NCBI GenBank assembly: GCA_900316235.1
Contig: ONCC01000008.1
Location: forward strand, 1-63,219
Source of the DNA: an uncultured Bacteroidales bacterium
GTDB taxonomy: Bacteria; Bacteroidota; Bacteroidia; Bacteroidales; P3
Reading direction: 5' to 3'
Length of the DNA: 63,219 nucleotides
The position numbers and the translations under genes are program-made. Below, in pieces: positions 25,051-33,689 of the stretch (within the stretch, counting starts at the first letter, position 1; each line of letters starts with the position of its first letter). The notes beneath the pieces are model-generated. The model was not told the DNA's origin, did not search any database, and saw nothing but the letters and a program-made list of their open reading frames with translations.

Positions 25051-27162
25051 ATGGGAATTATCGGAAGTATTAGAAAACATTCGTGGATTGCCGTTGCACT
25101 CGTCGGCATTGCTATCATTGCCTTCATCCTTGGCGACTTGACCAAGAACAACCGTGGCATCCCGGACATGGGTAAAGTGAATGGCGAAACCATGTCGCGT
25201 CAGCGTTTCGACGAGCTTGTGGAGCGTGCCGAGAACAACTACAAGATGCAGCAGCAGGTCGCTCAGGTCCCCTCTGAGATGCAGAGCCGCATCCGTGAGA
25301 GTGTATGGAGCGAATTTGTCGAAGAGACCCTCTTCGAGGAACAGGCTAAAGAACTGGGTCTGCAGGTGACTCCGGGCGAGTTGGGTGACATGTATACCGG
25401 CAAGTTTATCCACCCCTATCTGCGTCAGTATTTTACCAATCCTCAGACTGGTGTTTACGACACTATTGCCGTACGCCGTACTTTGGAGAACTTTACCAGC
25501 ATGGACACCACTCAGCGTATGCAGTGGGTTGAGTTGGAGAAGGCTGTCAAGAAGGATCGCATGCAGCAGAAGTATGCCAGCCTGATTCTTTCCGGCTTCT
25601 ATATGCCGAAAGCTTTGGCTGAGAAGATTGCTGTTTACAATCAGGAAGTTTCCAATGTCCGCGTAGCCGCTCAGCCTTTCCAGAGCGTCAGCGATGACGA
25701 GGTAACCGTGGCCGATGTCGACTACAAGAACTACTACGAGGAACACAAGGCTGAATTCCGTGTGCCCGAAGAGTTCCGTGATGTCGAGTTTATTGTCTAT
25801 CCTGTCAACCCCACTCCGCAGGACCTCGCTGATATCCAGGCTGGTGTCGAGAAAACTTGGGAGGAGTTCCAGACTATCGAAAACGAGGAAATTCCCTTCT
25901 TCGTCAATGGCGAATCTCACCGCAGCTACGATTCTTCTTACGTGAAAGCCAGTAGCTTCAGAGCTCCCTTCGATGCTCAGATTGAGGCTGCTGCTCCTGG
26001 TTCTTTCATCGCTCCCGCCATTGTCGGCAATGAGTGGATGATGGCCAAGGTGATGGGCACAGCCGTGCGCCCCGACAGTTTGCGTGCCAGTTATATCTTC
26101 GTTTTGAACGAGAAAGCCGGTTCACAAACTACTACCCGCAGCGATGCCCAGGCCAAGAAGTTGGCTGATAGTGTGAGCGCTCTCTTGAACAGCAACCGCA
26201 TCTCCTTTGAGGAGGCACTTGAGCAGTTTAGCGACGACCCCCAGAAGGCCGAGAACAAGGGCGACCTGAATTGGGTAACTGATGGTGGTTACACCTTCTT
26301 CAACGAGCAGGTGGTGAATACCCCCGTTGGACAGAGCTTTGTGGTGGCTGATCCGCGTGAAATCGGCTATCTTGTCATCAAAGTGACCGACAAGACTCCT
26401 GCCAGCAAGAAATACCGTGTGGCCCTCATCACTCGTGAGATTGTCCCCTCCAAGGCTACCAACGATGCCGTCTACACTACGGCTCACAAGTTTGCCTCGC
26501 AGAACCGTACCCTCAAATCCTTTGAGGCTAGCGCCCAGCAGGAGAACCTGCAGATGCGCAGTGCCCGTATTGGTCTGATGTCTGAAAGCCTCGCTGGTGT
26601 CAGCGGTGCCCGTGAGATTGTTCGTTGGGCTTTCAATAAGGAGACGCAGCTTGGCGCTGTTACCGATCAGGTGTACGAGTGCGATGGCAACTATGTCATT
26701 GCTGTTCTGAAGGATGTCTTCAAGAAAGGTTATGCTACCTTTGACCAGGTGCGTCCTATGATTGAGCAGGATGTCCGTCGCGAGAAGAAAGCCGAACTCC
26801 TTATGGCCCGTGCCGAGGAGGCTGTCAAAGCCGCCAAGGATATCAACTCCATTGCCGTCAAACTCAATGTGGCTGTTGACACCCTCGACAGCGTGGCCTT
26901 CAATGGCTACTTTGGCAAGTTTGGCATGGAGCCCAAGGTCATGTCTGTCATTGCCGCCACCAAGAGTGGTCTTACCCACCCCATCAAAGGCGCCAGCGCC
27001 ATCTACACGGTGCAGGTCGACAGTAAGGCCAAGGTTGATGGTCCTGACAGCAATCTTGTTCGCGCCCAGATGGAACAGGGCTATCGCAACAAGATTCGCC
27101 AGATTACCGAGGTGCTCCGCATGAAAGCCAATATCGAGGATAATCGCAACGAGCATTTCTAA
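25051..27162 (+). CDS. peptidylprolyl isomerase, PpiD/SurA-like periplasmic foldase
   Basis: 703 aa. One N-terminal membrane anchor (about residues 11-31, WIAVALVGIAIIAFILGDL) places the rest in the periplasm. A SurA-N-like helical region follows ('GKVNGETMSRQRFDELVERAE...WSEFVEETLFEEQAKELGLQVT'). A parvulin-type PPIase domain lies around residues 345-460 ('LRASYIFVLN...FEEALEQFSDDPQKAENKGDLNWV'), with a degenerate second one behind it. This is the usual PpiD build of Bacteroidetes. It would help outer membrane and secreted proteins to fold, which is relevant given the very large T9SS cargo encoded nearby. Confidence 0.85.
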   Translation: MGIIGSIRKHSWIAVALVGIAIIAFILGDLTKNNRGIPDMGKVNGETMSRQRFDELVERAENNYKMQQQVAQVPSEMQSRIRESVWSEFVEETLFEEQAKELGLQVTPGELGDMYTGKFIHPYLRQYFTNPQTGVYDTIAVRRTLENFTSMDTTQRMQWVELEKAVKKDRMQQKYASLILSGFYMPKALAEKIAVYNQEVSNVRVAAQPFQSVSDDEVTVADVDYKNYYEEHKAEFRVPEEFRDVEFIVYPVNPTPQDLADIQAGVEKTWEEFQTIENEEIPFFVNGESHRSYDSSYVKASSFRAPFDAQIEAAAPGSFIAPAIVGNEWMMAKVMGTAVRPDSLRASYIFVLNEKAGSQTTTRSDAQAKKLADSVSALLNSNRISFEEALEQFSDDPQKAENKGDLNWVTDGGYTFFNEQVVNTPVGQSFVVADPREIGYLVIKVTDKTPASKKYRVALITREIVPSKATNDAVYTTAHKFASQNRTLKSFEASAQQENLQMRSARIGLMSESLAGVSGAREIVRWAFNKETQLGAVTDQVYECDGNYVIAVLKDVFKKGYATFDQVRPMIEQDVRREKKAELLMARAEEAVKAAKDINSIAVKLNVAVDTLDSVAFNGYFGKFGMEPKVMSVIAATKSGLTHPIKGASAIYTVQVDSKAKVDGPDSNLVRAQMEQGYRNKIRQITEVLRMKANIEDNRNEHF

Positions 27163-27180
27163 ACAATAAGTGACAACAAG

Positions 27181-27228
27181 TCAACGAGTCAACAGGTCTA
27201 CATACGCGCAGACTCGTTGACTCGTTGA
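27181..27228. repeat. inverted repeat made of GTCAAC-type words
   Basis: TCAACGAGTCAAC (27181-27193) and GTTGACTCGTTGA (27216-27228) are perfect 13-nt arms around a 22-nt loop. The repeat fills the gap between the foldase stop and the M23 gene start. There is no T-run, so it is not a classical terminator. It could be a processing or attenuation hairpin. Confidence 0.6.
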
Positions 27229-27245
27229 TTATTTAATGGAAATCG

Positions 27246-28154
27246 ATGAAGATAAAAGAATGGTGGTCAAAGTTGCGAAGCAAGCCGGTGACTGATGTCA
27301 TCAAGCATAAGCATCGCTTCGTGGTGATGGACACTGACACCTTCAAGGAGAAGTTCTCCTTCCAGTTGTCGGGTTCCAACCTTTTTGTCGGCATCGGTGT
27401 CACCGTTATTGCCCTTATTCTTCTCACCACGGTTCTTATCGCTTTCACCCCTTTGCGCGAGTGGATTCCTGGATATACCGATAATGCTATGGTAGAGCAA
27501 ACTTATGTTAATGCTCGAAAAATTGACTCTCTTGAGACCCTGCTTTCCGAACAGGAGTGGCTTGTGAGTACCATTCAGGCGGTTCTTGGAGGACAGTCTC
27601 TCGGGGCTGACGCCGATGCGGCCAGACAGGATTCTACCGTTTCCTTACAGCAGCTTGCCGCCGTTTATCGCCGTTCATACGATGACACTCTCCTTCGTCA
27701 GGAGGTGGAACGTGAGGATAACTGTTATCAGGTAAAATCCGCTTCCACGGTTTCTATGCCTTCTACCGAGAACACGCCGGCTCTTTCCCATCTCTTCTTT
27801 GCTCCGCTCAAAGGGAAGGTCCTCAATCCTTTCGACGCCGCCCAGCGTCATCTAGGAACCGACCTTGCCGGCACCGCAGGACAACCGGTCTATGCCGCTT
27901 ATGGTGGCACTGTGGTTTCGGCCCAGTTCACCGCCGAGAATGGCTATGTCATCACCATCCAGCACCCTGGCAACGTCATCACTGTTTATCGCAACAATAG
28001 TACCCTCCTCAAACGGCAGGGCGATGCTGTCCGTGCCGGAGAGCCTATTGCCTATGTTGGGAATTCCAGTCTCCGTGAACCCGGTCCCCATCTTCATTTC
28101 GAGATGTGGCTCAACGGTGCCCCCGTCAACCCGGAAGAATATATATCTTTTTAA
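27246..28154 (+). CDS. M23 family metallopeptidase (LytM domain), membrane anchored
   Basis: 302 aa. One membrane segment lies at about residues 48-70 (VGIGVTVIALILLTTVLIAF), then a linker. The C-terminal LytM domain carries 'HLGTDLAGTAGQPVYAAYGGTVV' and 'GPHLHFEMWLNG', with the zinc ligands HxxxD and HxH present. Such proteins cut or sense peptidoglycan cross-links. It lies ahead of dxr by 24 nt and is probably transcribed with it. Confidence 0.88.
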   Translation: MKIKEWWSKLRSKPVTDVIKHKHRFVVMDTDTFKEKFSFQLSGSNLFVGIGVTVIALILLTTVLIAFTPLREWIPGYTDNAMVEQTYVNARKIDSLETLLSEQEWLVSTIQAVLGGQSLGADADAARQDSTVSLQQLAAVYRRSYDDTLLRQEVEREDNCYQVKSASTVSMPSTENTPALSHLFFAPLKGKVLNPFDAAQRHLGTDLAGTAGQPVYAAYGGTVVSAQFTAENGYVITIQHPGNVITVYRNNSTLLKRQGDAVRAGEPIAYVGNSSLREPGPHLHFEMWLNGAPVNPEEYISF

Positions 28155-28178
28155 TAAATACAATATTAAAGTAGCAGT

Positions 28179-29309
28179 TTGACCACGAAAAGAATTGCCA
28201 TACTAGGGTCCACAGGTTCCATAGGAACGCAGGCGCTCAATGTCATAAGACGTCACAAAGAGCGTTTTGCTGTTGAGGTGCTTTGTGCGGGCAGCAATGC
28301 CGACTTGCTCATCCAGCAAGCTCTTGAGTTTGAACCCAATGCTGTCGCTATTGCCGACGAAAGCAAGTATCCTTATGTCAGTGAAGCACTTCAGCCCCAC
28401 GGAATCAAGGTTTTTGCCGGAGAGGAGGCCATTGCCGACCTCATGGAGATGGAGACCATCGACCTTGTATTGGCGGCCATTGTGGGCTTTGCGGGGCTTC
28501 GCCCCACGCTCCGTGCTATCGAACATGGTCATGCTGTCGCCCTGGCCAACAAGGAGACCATGGTTGTCGCCGGCAGTATTGTCACCGCCGCCGCCATGCG
28601 CCACCGTGTGCCAATTTTGCCTGTCGACAGTGAGCACTCAGCTATCTTCCAGTGTCTTATCGGTGAAGATGGCGTCGACAAGATACTCCTCACAGCTTCC
28701 GGTGGTCCCTTCCGTGGCATGACGCGTGAACAGCTTGCCTCTGTTACTCTTGAGCAGGCGTTGAAACACCCCAACTGGAGTATGGGACGCAAGGTGACCA
28801 TTGATAGTGCTTCGCTCATGAACAAAGGTCTTGAGGTCATCGAGGCAAAATGGCTATTCGGTGTCGATGCTGCTGATATCGAGGTGTTAGTCCATCCCCA
28901 GTCGGTGGTCCATTCCATGGTTCAGTTTGTCGATGGTAGCATCAAGGCTCAGTTGGGAGTTCCCTCTATGGAGACCCCCATCCAGTTTGCTTTTTCATTC
29001 CCTGAGCGCATTGATAGCTTCCTTCCGCGTCTCGACTTCACCCAATATCCCCATCTTACTTTTGAAAAACCCGACCGTAAGACCTTCCGTTGTCTCGACC
29101 TTGCCTACCAAGCCATTGAGCGTGGAGGTAATATGCCCTGTGTCATGAATGCTGCCAACGAGGTTGCTGTTCAGCAGTTTATTGATGGGCGCATCTCTTT
29201 CCTTGACATTGCCGATCATGTTGAAGCCGCCATGCAGTCGGCTACTTTTATTGCCAACCCCTCGTTGGAAGACCTTTTTGAAACTGATAAAATAATTAGA
29301 AATCAATGA
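28179..29309 (+). CDS. dxr: 1-deoxy-D-xylulose 5-phosphate reductoisomerase
   Basis: 376 aa starting at a TTG codon. No ATG lies nearby that would keep the NADPH-binding 'RIAILGSTGSIGTQALNVI'. It performs the second step of the MEP isoprenoid pathway. 'ALANKETMVVAG', 'PVDSEHSAIFQ', 'LTASGGPFRG', 'DSASLMNKGLEVIEA' and 'VHPQSVVHSMV' contain the metal and substrate residues. It is complete, and its stop overlaps the rseP start by 4 nt (ATGA). Confidence 0.93.
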   Translation: MTTKRIAILGSTGSIGTQALNVIRRHKERFAVEVLCAGSNADLLIQQALEFEPNAVAIADESKYPYVSEALQPHGIKVFAGEEAIADLMEMETIDLVLAAIVGFAGLRPTLRAIEHGHAVALANKETMVVAGSIVTAAAMRHRVPILPVDSEHSAIFQCLIGEDGVDKILLTASGGPFRGMTREQLASVTLEQALKHPNWSMGRKVTIDSASLMNKGLEVIEAKWLFGVDAADIEVLVHPQSVVHSMVQFVDGSIKAQLGVPSMETPIQFAFSFPERIDSFLPRLDFTQYPHLTFEKPDRKTFRCLDLAYQAIERGGNMPCVMNAANEVAVQQFIDGRISFLDIADHVEAAMQSATFIANPSLEDLFETDKIIRNQ

Positions 29310-30712
29310 ACTGGATAGCACTCATCCTTAGTCTTTCTCTCCTTGTGGCCACCCATGAGCTTGGTCACCTCTTATTTGCCAAGCTCTTCCACACGCGCGT
29401 GCGCAGGTACTATATTTTCTTTAACTATAAGTTCTCCATCTTTAAAGCCAAGAAGTTCGATGGCAAATGGCATTTCCTATGGTTCAATGCTACGACTCCC
29501 GACAGCTGGGATGAGAAGAATCTCCGTCCGGAAGATCAGGACAACACCCTCTGGGGGCTTGGATGGATACCTCTCGGTGGCTATTGCGATATTGCCGGCA
29601 TGATTGACGAAACCAAGGATGCCGAGGACCTTGAGGCAGAACCCCAGCCATGGGAATATCGTACCAAGCCTGCCTGGCAACGCCTCTGTATCATCAGCGG
29701 CGGTGTGCTGGTCAACTTCATCACCGCTCTGTTCCTCTATGGTGCCATCTTCGCCCATTGGGGCGAGGACCGCCTTCCCATGCACAATGCCACCTACGGT
29801 TTCCAATACGAACAGGTGATGCTCGATGAGGGTTTCTGTCATGGCGACATCATCACTTCTATCGACGACTCGTTGGTTGATGACTATACCGAAGCCAACA
29901 AGATGCTCCTCCTTGGCGACGCCCGTCAGGTCACTGTGCGTCGTGGCGACACCTCCTTTACTCTCGCCCTTAGCGGTCATCTGGCAGAGCGTGTAAGCCG
30001 TGAGCATGTCAAATACCTCATGATGCCCCGCACTCCCTTCGTGGTGAAATCTTTCGTCGCGGGCTCTCCTGCCGAGAGGGCGGGTATGCTGCCGGGTGAC
30101 AGTGTCGTCAGCATTGATGGTCAAGCCCTCAATGTTTTTCAGGACATCCTCCCCGTCCTTGCCGAGAAAGCGGGTAACACTGTCATGGTGGGCTTCTACC
30201 GTCACGGAACACTTGATTCTCTGCCTGTTACCATTACAGACAATGGCAAACTTGGCGTTCAATGTGAGAATGATCTGGCTGTCCTTTTCCCCAATCTTGT
30301 CAATCATATCGACTATACCCTTTGGGAAGCCATTCCTGCTGGTATCAGTCATGGTTGGGAGACCCTTGTTACCTATATCTCAGGTCTCAAGATGCTCTTT
30401 GCCCCTGGTGGTGTGCAGAACCTTGGCGGATTTGGCGCCATGGCCGGTCTCTTCCCCGACCACTGGGATTGGCATGCCTTCTGGAACCTTACGGCACTCT
30501 TGGCCCTTATCCTCGCTTTCATGAACATTATCCCCATCCCGGGACTCGACGGAGGCCATATCCTCTTCACCCTGTGGGAGATAGTTACGCGTAAGAAACC
30601 CTCTGACAAGTTCCTCACCTATGCCCAGAATATCGGCATGTTCCTCTTGCTGGCACTCATGATTCTGGCTAACGGAAACGATATATGGCGCTGGCTCTCA
30701 GGCAAATTCTAA
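29306..30712 (+). CDS. rseP: site-2 intramembrane protease RseP
   Basis: 468 aa. HELGH near residue 18 in the first membrane helix is the zinc site. 'NIIPIPGLDGGH' near the C-terminus supplies the third ligand (LDG motif). A large periplasmic part with PDZ-like segments (for example 'GSPAERAGMLPGDSVVSIDGQAL') lies between. In Bacteroidetes these enzymes cut anti-sigma factors and signal-peptide remnants in the membrane. The ATGA overlap with dxr suggests translational coupling. Confidence 0.92.
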   Translation: MNWIALILSLSLLVATHELGHLLFAKLFHTRVRRYYIFFNYKFSIFKAKKFDGKWHFLWFNATTPDSWDEKNLRPEDQDNTLWGLGWIPLGGYCDIAGMIDETKDAEDLEAEPQPWEYRTKPAWQRLCIISGGVLVNFITALFLYGAIFAHWGEDRLPMHNATYGFQYEQVMLDEGFCHGDIITSIDDSLVDDYTEANKMLLLGDARQVTVRRGDTSFTLALSGHLAERVSREHVKYLMMPRTPFVVKSFVAGSPAERAGMLPGDSVVSIDGQALNVFQDILPVLAEKAGNTVMVGFYRHGTLDSLPVTITDNGKLGVQCENDLAVLFPNLVNHIDYTLWEAIPAGISHGWETLVTYISGLKMLFAPGGVQNLGGFGAMAGLFPDHWDWHAFWNLTALLALILAFMNIIPIPGLDGGHILFTLWEIVTRKKPSDKFLTYAQNIGMFLLLALMILANGNDIWRWLSGKF

Positions 30713-30719
30713 CCATTGA

Positions 30720-32141
30720 ATGAAAAAGATAGATCGTCTCATACTTCGTTCTTTCATTGGGCCGCTGGTGCTCACCTTCACCCTTTCGGTGTTGGTGTTG
30801 CTCATGCAGTTCGTGTGGAAGTATGTCGACGACCTTGTGGGTAAAGGCCTTGACTTCAGTGTTATAGCCGAACTCCTGCTCTATGCCTCCGCCACTTTTG
30901 TCCCCATGGCCCTCCCCATCGCGGTGCTCTTTGCCTCCATCATGACCATGGGTAATTTTGGCGAGAAATACGAGTTGGTGGCCATGAAGGCTGGTGGCAT
31001 CTCCGTCAGCCGTGCCATGCGCCCCATGGTGATTGTGGCTCTTCTGCTTACCGGCATGGCCTTCTATTTCGCCAACAATGTCATGCCAACCGCTATGCTC
31101 AAGTACCGTATGACCCTCTATGATGTTACCCACAAGAAACCTGCCGTCAACATCCGTCCTGGCGAATACTACAAGGATTTTGACGGCTATGTCATCCGGG
31201 TTGGCAGCAAAAGCCGCGACGGTCGCACCCTCCAGGATGTCCTCGTCTACGACCATACCAAGGGTATGAACGAGACCCTCGTCACCGTTGGGAAACGTGG
31301 TGTTATGCAGGCTTCTCCAGACAACATGTATCTCAAAATCACCCTCTACGACGGTTACACTTACATTGAGAGTTCCTCGGGCGACAACTACCGTAGCCGC
31401 CCCCTGACCTCCATTGGCTTCAGCGAGCAAAGTCTCAATTTCGACATCTCCTCCTTCGCCTACAACAAGAGTGTCGAGGAAAACTTCAAGGGCAGCTACC
31501 AGATGATGAACATCTCACAGCTCGACACCTCTATCTCCCAGTTGGAACAGTCTTATGTCGAGCGTGTTGAGCAGTATCGTACCAATATGCTTGTCAACCT
31601 CCGGGCATGGTCGCAATACACCTCTTCCGACAGTACGCTCCACACCGCTGAGCCTACCGACCCTCTCAAGCTCATTTCCAATCTCTTCGCCCGCGAACGC
31701 CGCAGTGCTTACCTCCATGCCCGCAACGCCGCCATCAGTGCCCGTCAGGATGCCGAGATGTATGAGGAACTCCTTGTGTCTGACCGCGAATACATTAACC
31801 GCCATTACATTGAGTGGCACCGAAAGTTCACCCTCTCCATTGCTTGCCTGTTGCTTTTCCTCATCGGCGCACCGTTCGGCTCCATCGTCCGCAAGGGCGG
31901 TCTGGGTCTGCCCTTGGTGGCCTCGGTGGGATTCTTTGTGCTTTATTATGTGGTAGGTATGATTTCTGAGAAAGCTGTCCGTGAGTCGGCCATGGGTCCT
32001 GAGGGCATGTGGATATCGTCAATTGTGATGCTTCCCATAGGTATTGTCCTTACCCTCCAGGCCACCACCGATTCTTCCTTCTTCGACGGTTCCTCCTGGC
32101 GCAAGTTCTTCCAAAAAATCCTTACCCGGAAAAAACAATGA
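30720..32141 (+). CDS. LptF/LptG family permease (LPS export)
   Basis: 473 aa. The N-terminal helices 'LRSFIGPLVLTFTLSVLVLLMQFVWKYVDDLVGKGL' and the coupling region 'ELVAMKAGGISVSRAMRPM' are typical of the YjgP/YjgQ family. A periplasmic beta-jellyroll and three C-terminal helices ('LLLFLIGAPFGSIVRKGGLGLPLV') follow. It is one half of the ABC transporter that moves lipopolysaccharide to the outer membrane. Whether it is the F or the G paralogue cannot be decided. Its stop overlaps the AraC gene start (ATGA). Confidence 0.88.
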   Translation: MKKIDRLILRSFIGPLVLTFTLSVLVLLMQFVWKYVDDLVGKGLDFSVIAELLLYASATFVPMALPIAVLFASIMTMGNFGEKYELVAMKAGGISVSRAMRPMVIVALLLTGMAFYFANNVMPTAMLKYRMTLYDVTHKKPAVNIRPGEYYKDFDGYVIRVGSKSRDGRTLQDVLVYDHTKGMNETLVTVGKRGVMQASPDNMYLKITLYDGYTYIESSSGDNYRSRPLTSIGFSEQSLNFDISSFAYNKSVEENFKGSYQMMNISQLDTSISQLEQSYVERVEQYRTNMLVNLRAWSQYTSSDSTLHTAEPTDPLKLISNLFARERRSAYLHARNAAISARQDAEMYEELLVSDREYINRHYIEWHRKFTLSIACLLLFLIGAPFGSIVRKGGLGLPLVASVGFFVLYYVVGMISEKAVRESAMGPEGMWISSIVMLPIGIVLTLQATTDSSFFDGSSWRKFFQKILTRKKQ

Positions 32142-33247
32142 GTCATACAGAATATCTTATATTATACTCTGCTAATCTGACGTTTATCGTCACCCACCTC
32201 TACGGGTGGCTGCTCAAGTGGTTTTATAAGCCCGAGGCCTACCGTGAGCATTTCCACGAGCTCTTCCCCGCCCAGCGCTCCGTGGGTGTCATCTACCTGC
32301 TGCAACTGTTTGAAATCCCGTATCTTCTACAAATAGGAGACAGCGACGCGCTACTCTACGTCAACGCTTTCGCGCTACTTTTCTTCTCCATCCAGATGCT
32401 CATCATGTGCGAGGGCTATTTCTTCCCTGAGATCAAGCATAAGTTCCACGACCACTGGATTTTCCTGCCTGCCGTCCTCATCCTTGTGCCGATGCTATTG
32501 CAGTCTGTCGGTCTTATCCACCTGCCCGACGGATGGCGCTTGTGGGCCGTGGGTGCCGTGAGTCTCGTCTTCCTTGTATTCTTCTGGCGTTCAATCAAAA
32601 TGGCACTGAGAATCAGGAATGCCGTGCGTCGCGCCAATGAAGACCGCTATGCTGACAGCGATGACTTCCCCGTGCGTTTCGCCAACCTCATCCGTTGGGT
32701 TCCCACGCTGGTGCTTATCTTGCTGGCAATCAACTTCTATGCCGACAATGTGTGGGTGAAATTTGGCCGAGACCTGCTCTTCATCGGGGCCAATGTTTGG
32801 TTCTGTGTTCTCACCCTCAATCCCTGGCGCAGAGTGGCAATCTCGGACAATTCAGAGCAGTCAGAAGATTTCGAAAATTCCATAGAATCAGATAGTTCTG
32901 AGAAACACCATCTTGTTGACATCCGTTTCGACGACCTCGCCCAGCGCCTCGAAGCCCTTCTCGCAGAGGATAAAATTTTCACCGAAACACATCTCACCAG
33001 CGACACCCTCATCTCGCAGTTGGGGACCAACAGCAAGTACCTCGCCGAGGCTATCCGCCGTTGCGGTTATTCGTCTTTCTATGACATGATTTCACAACAC
33101 CGTGTACGCCACGCTATTAGCCTTATCCATCAGGAACCCGACAGTCTCCTGTCCGACATAGCCGAACGGTGCGGTTTCTCCTCTCAGGCCTCCATGGCAA
33201 AGGCCTTCAAAGCCCAAGGAAAGGGCACTCCTTCGAGTTACCGGTAA
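32138..33247 (+). CDS. AraC-family transcriptional regulator with membrane-spanning N-terminal part
   Basis: 369 aa from the ATG at 32138, which overlaps the permease stop by 4 nt. The longer frame from 32009 is a shadow. Residues ~5-235 hold about six to seven hydrophobic segments. An acidic linker ('SDNSEQSEDFENSIESDSSE') follows. The C-terminal ~100 residues are an AraC double helix-turn-helix ('LLSDIAERCGFSSQASMAKAFKAQGKGTPSSYR'). A membrane-bound AraC regulator would sense an envelope or external signal. It sits upstream of the giant adhesin gene, so it is a candidate regulator of it, which is inference only. Confidence 0.85.
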   Translation: MSHTEYLILYSANLTFIVTHLYGWLLKWFYKPEAYREHFHELFPAQRSVGVIYLLQLFEIPYLLQIGDSDALLYVNAFALLFFSIQMLIMCEGYFFPEIKHKFHDHWIFLPAVLILVPMLLQSVGLIHLPDGWRLWAVGAVSLVFLVFFWRSIKMALRIRNAVRRANEDRYADSDDFPVRFANLIRWVPTLVLILLAINFYADNVWVKFGRDLLFIGANVWFCVLTLNPWRRVAISDNSEQSEDFENSIESDSSEKHHLVDIRFDDLAQRLEALLAEDKIFTETHLTSDTLISQLGTNSKYLAEAIRRCGYSSFYDMISQHRVRHAISLIHQEPDSLLSDIAERCGFSSQASMAKAFKAQGKGTPSSYR

Positions 33248-33282
33248 GTAGCTATAAACCAGTTACCAACACCTTACCATCT

Positions 33283-33318
33283 CCTAACCAACTCCTACCA
33301 TGGTAGGAGTTGGTTAGG
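33283..33318. repeat. perfect 36-nt palindrome
   Basis: CCTAACCAACTCCTACCA and its exact reverse complement meet at 33300/33301 with no loop. Partly complementary flanks (ACCAACACC, GGTGTTGGT) extend it. It lies between the AraC gene and the small gene at 33525. There is no T-run, so it is more likely a spacer palindrome than a standard terminator. Confidence 0.85.
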
Positions 33319-33395
33319 TGTTGGTAGGGGGATGATAGGGGGATGGTAGATGGCAGGGGGTAGGGTCTAACCATGGCTCTACCCGTTTTCTTTTG

Positions 33396-33448
33396 GGTGG
33401 AAAATTTTCCTCTCGTGGAATTTTTTTTTCCTCTGGTGGAATTTTCCA
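33396..33448. repeat. three imperfect ~20-nt direct repeats
   Basis: GGGTGGAAAATTTTCCTCT, CGTGGAATTTTTTTTTCCTCT (split by the longer T-run) and GGTGGAATTTTCCATG follow each other ahead of the promoter at 33480. They could be a regulatory site array for the small gene and the adhesin. Confidence 0.5.
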
Positions 33449-33479
33449 TGAAGGGAAAATCTATTTTATAGATAGTTGC

Positions 33480-33487
33480 TATTTTTG
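33480..33487 (+). promoter_or_regulatory. -7 promoter box ahead of the small gene and giant adhesin
   Basis: TATTTTTG followed by C fits the -7 consensus. No convincing -33 element is seen. It is about 38 nt upstream of the ATG at 33525. Confidence 0.5.
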
Positions 33488-33524
33488 CATCCGAAATTTT
33501 AAAAAGCAAAAAATAAACACTGAT

Positions 33525-33689
33525 ATGACGACAAAGTTAATCATCCTTCTTTCTCTCGGCGGCCTGGTCCTCGGTGGCCTGGCTTGGAGCATTGTCCGTG
33601 CCTGGCGCTATCGCCGCAACCACCCCGAGGAGACCTATTGGCCCTATTCTGGCGACCTGAAAGAAAACGAAAAAACAGCTGTGAGATGA
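33525..33689 (+). CDS. 54-aa single-pass membrane protein encoded ahead of the giant adhesin
   Basis: From the ATG at 33525. Residues ~4-25 (KLIILLSLGGLVLGGLAWSIV) form one membrane helix, followed by a basic RAWRYRR stop-transfer segment and a short cytosolic tail. No family is recognised. Its stop overlaps the ATG of the adhesin (ATGA), so the two are probably translated in a coupled way. The upstream -7 box supports it being the first gene of that transcript. It might be a helper of adhesin export or only a translational lead-in. Confidence 0.6.
   Translation: MTTKLIILLSLGGLVLGGLAWSIVRAWRYRRNHPEETYWPYSGDLKENEKTAVR

Noticed and set aside
33584..33685. Extension of the giant adhesin start to 33584
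   Set aside because: It overlaps the 54-aa gene in another frame and lacks a signal peptide. The ATG at 33686 gives a clean one.
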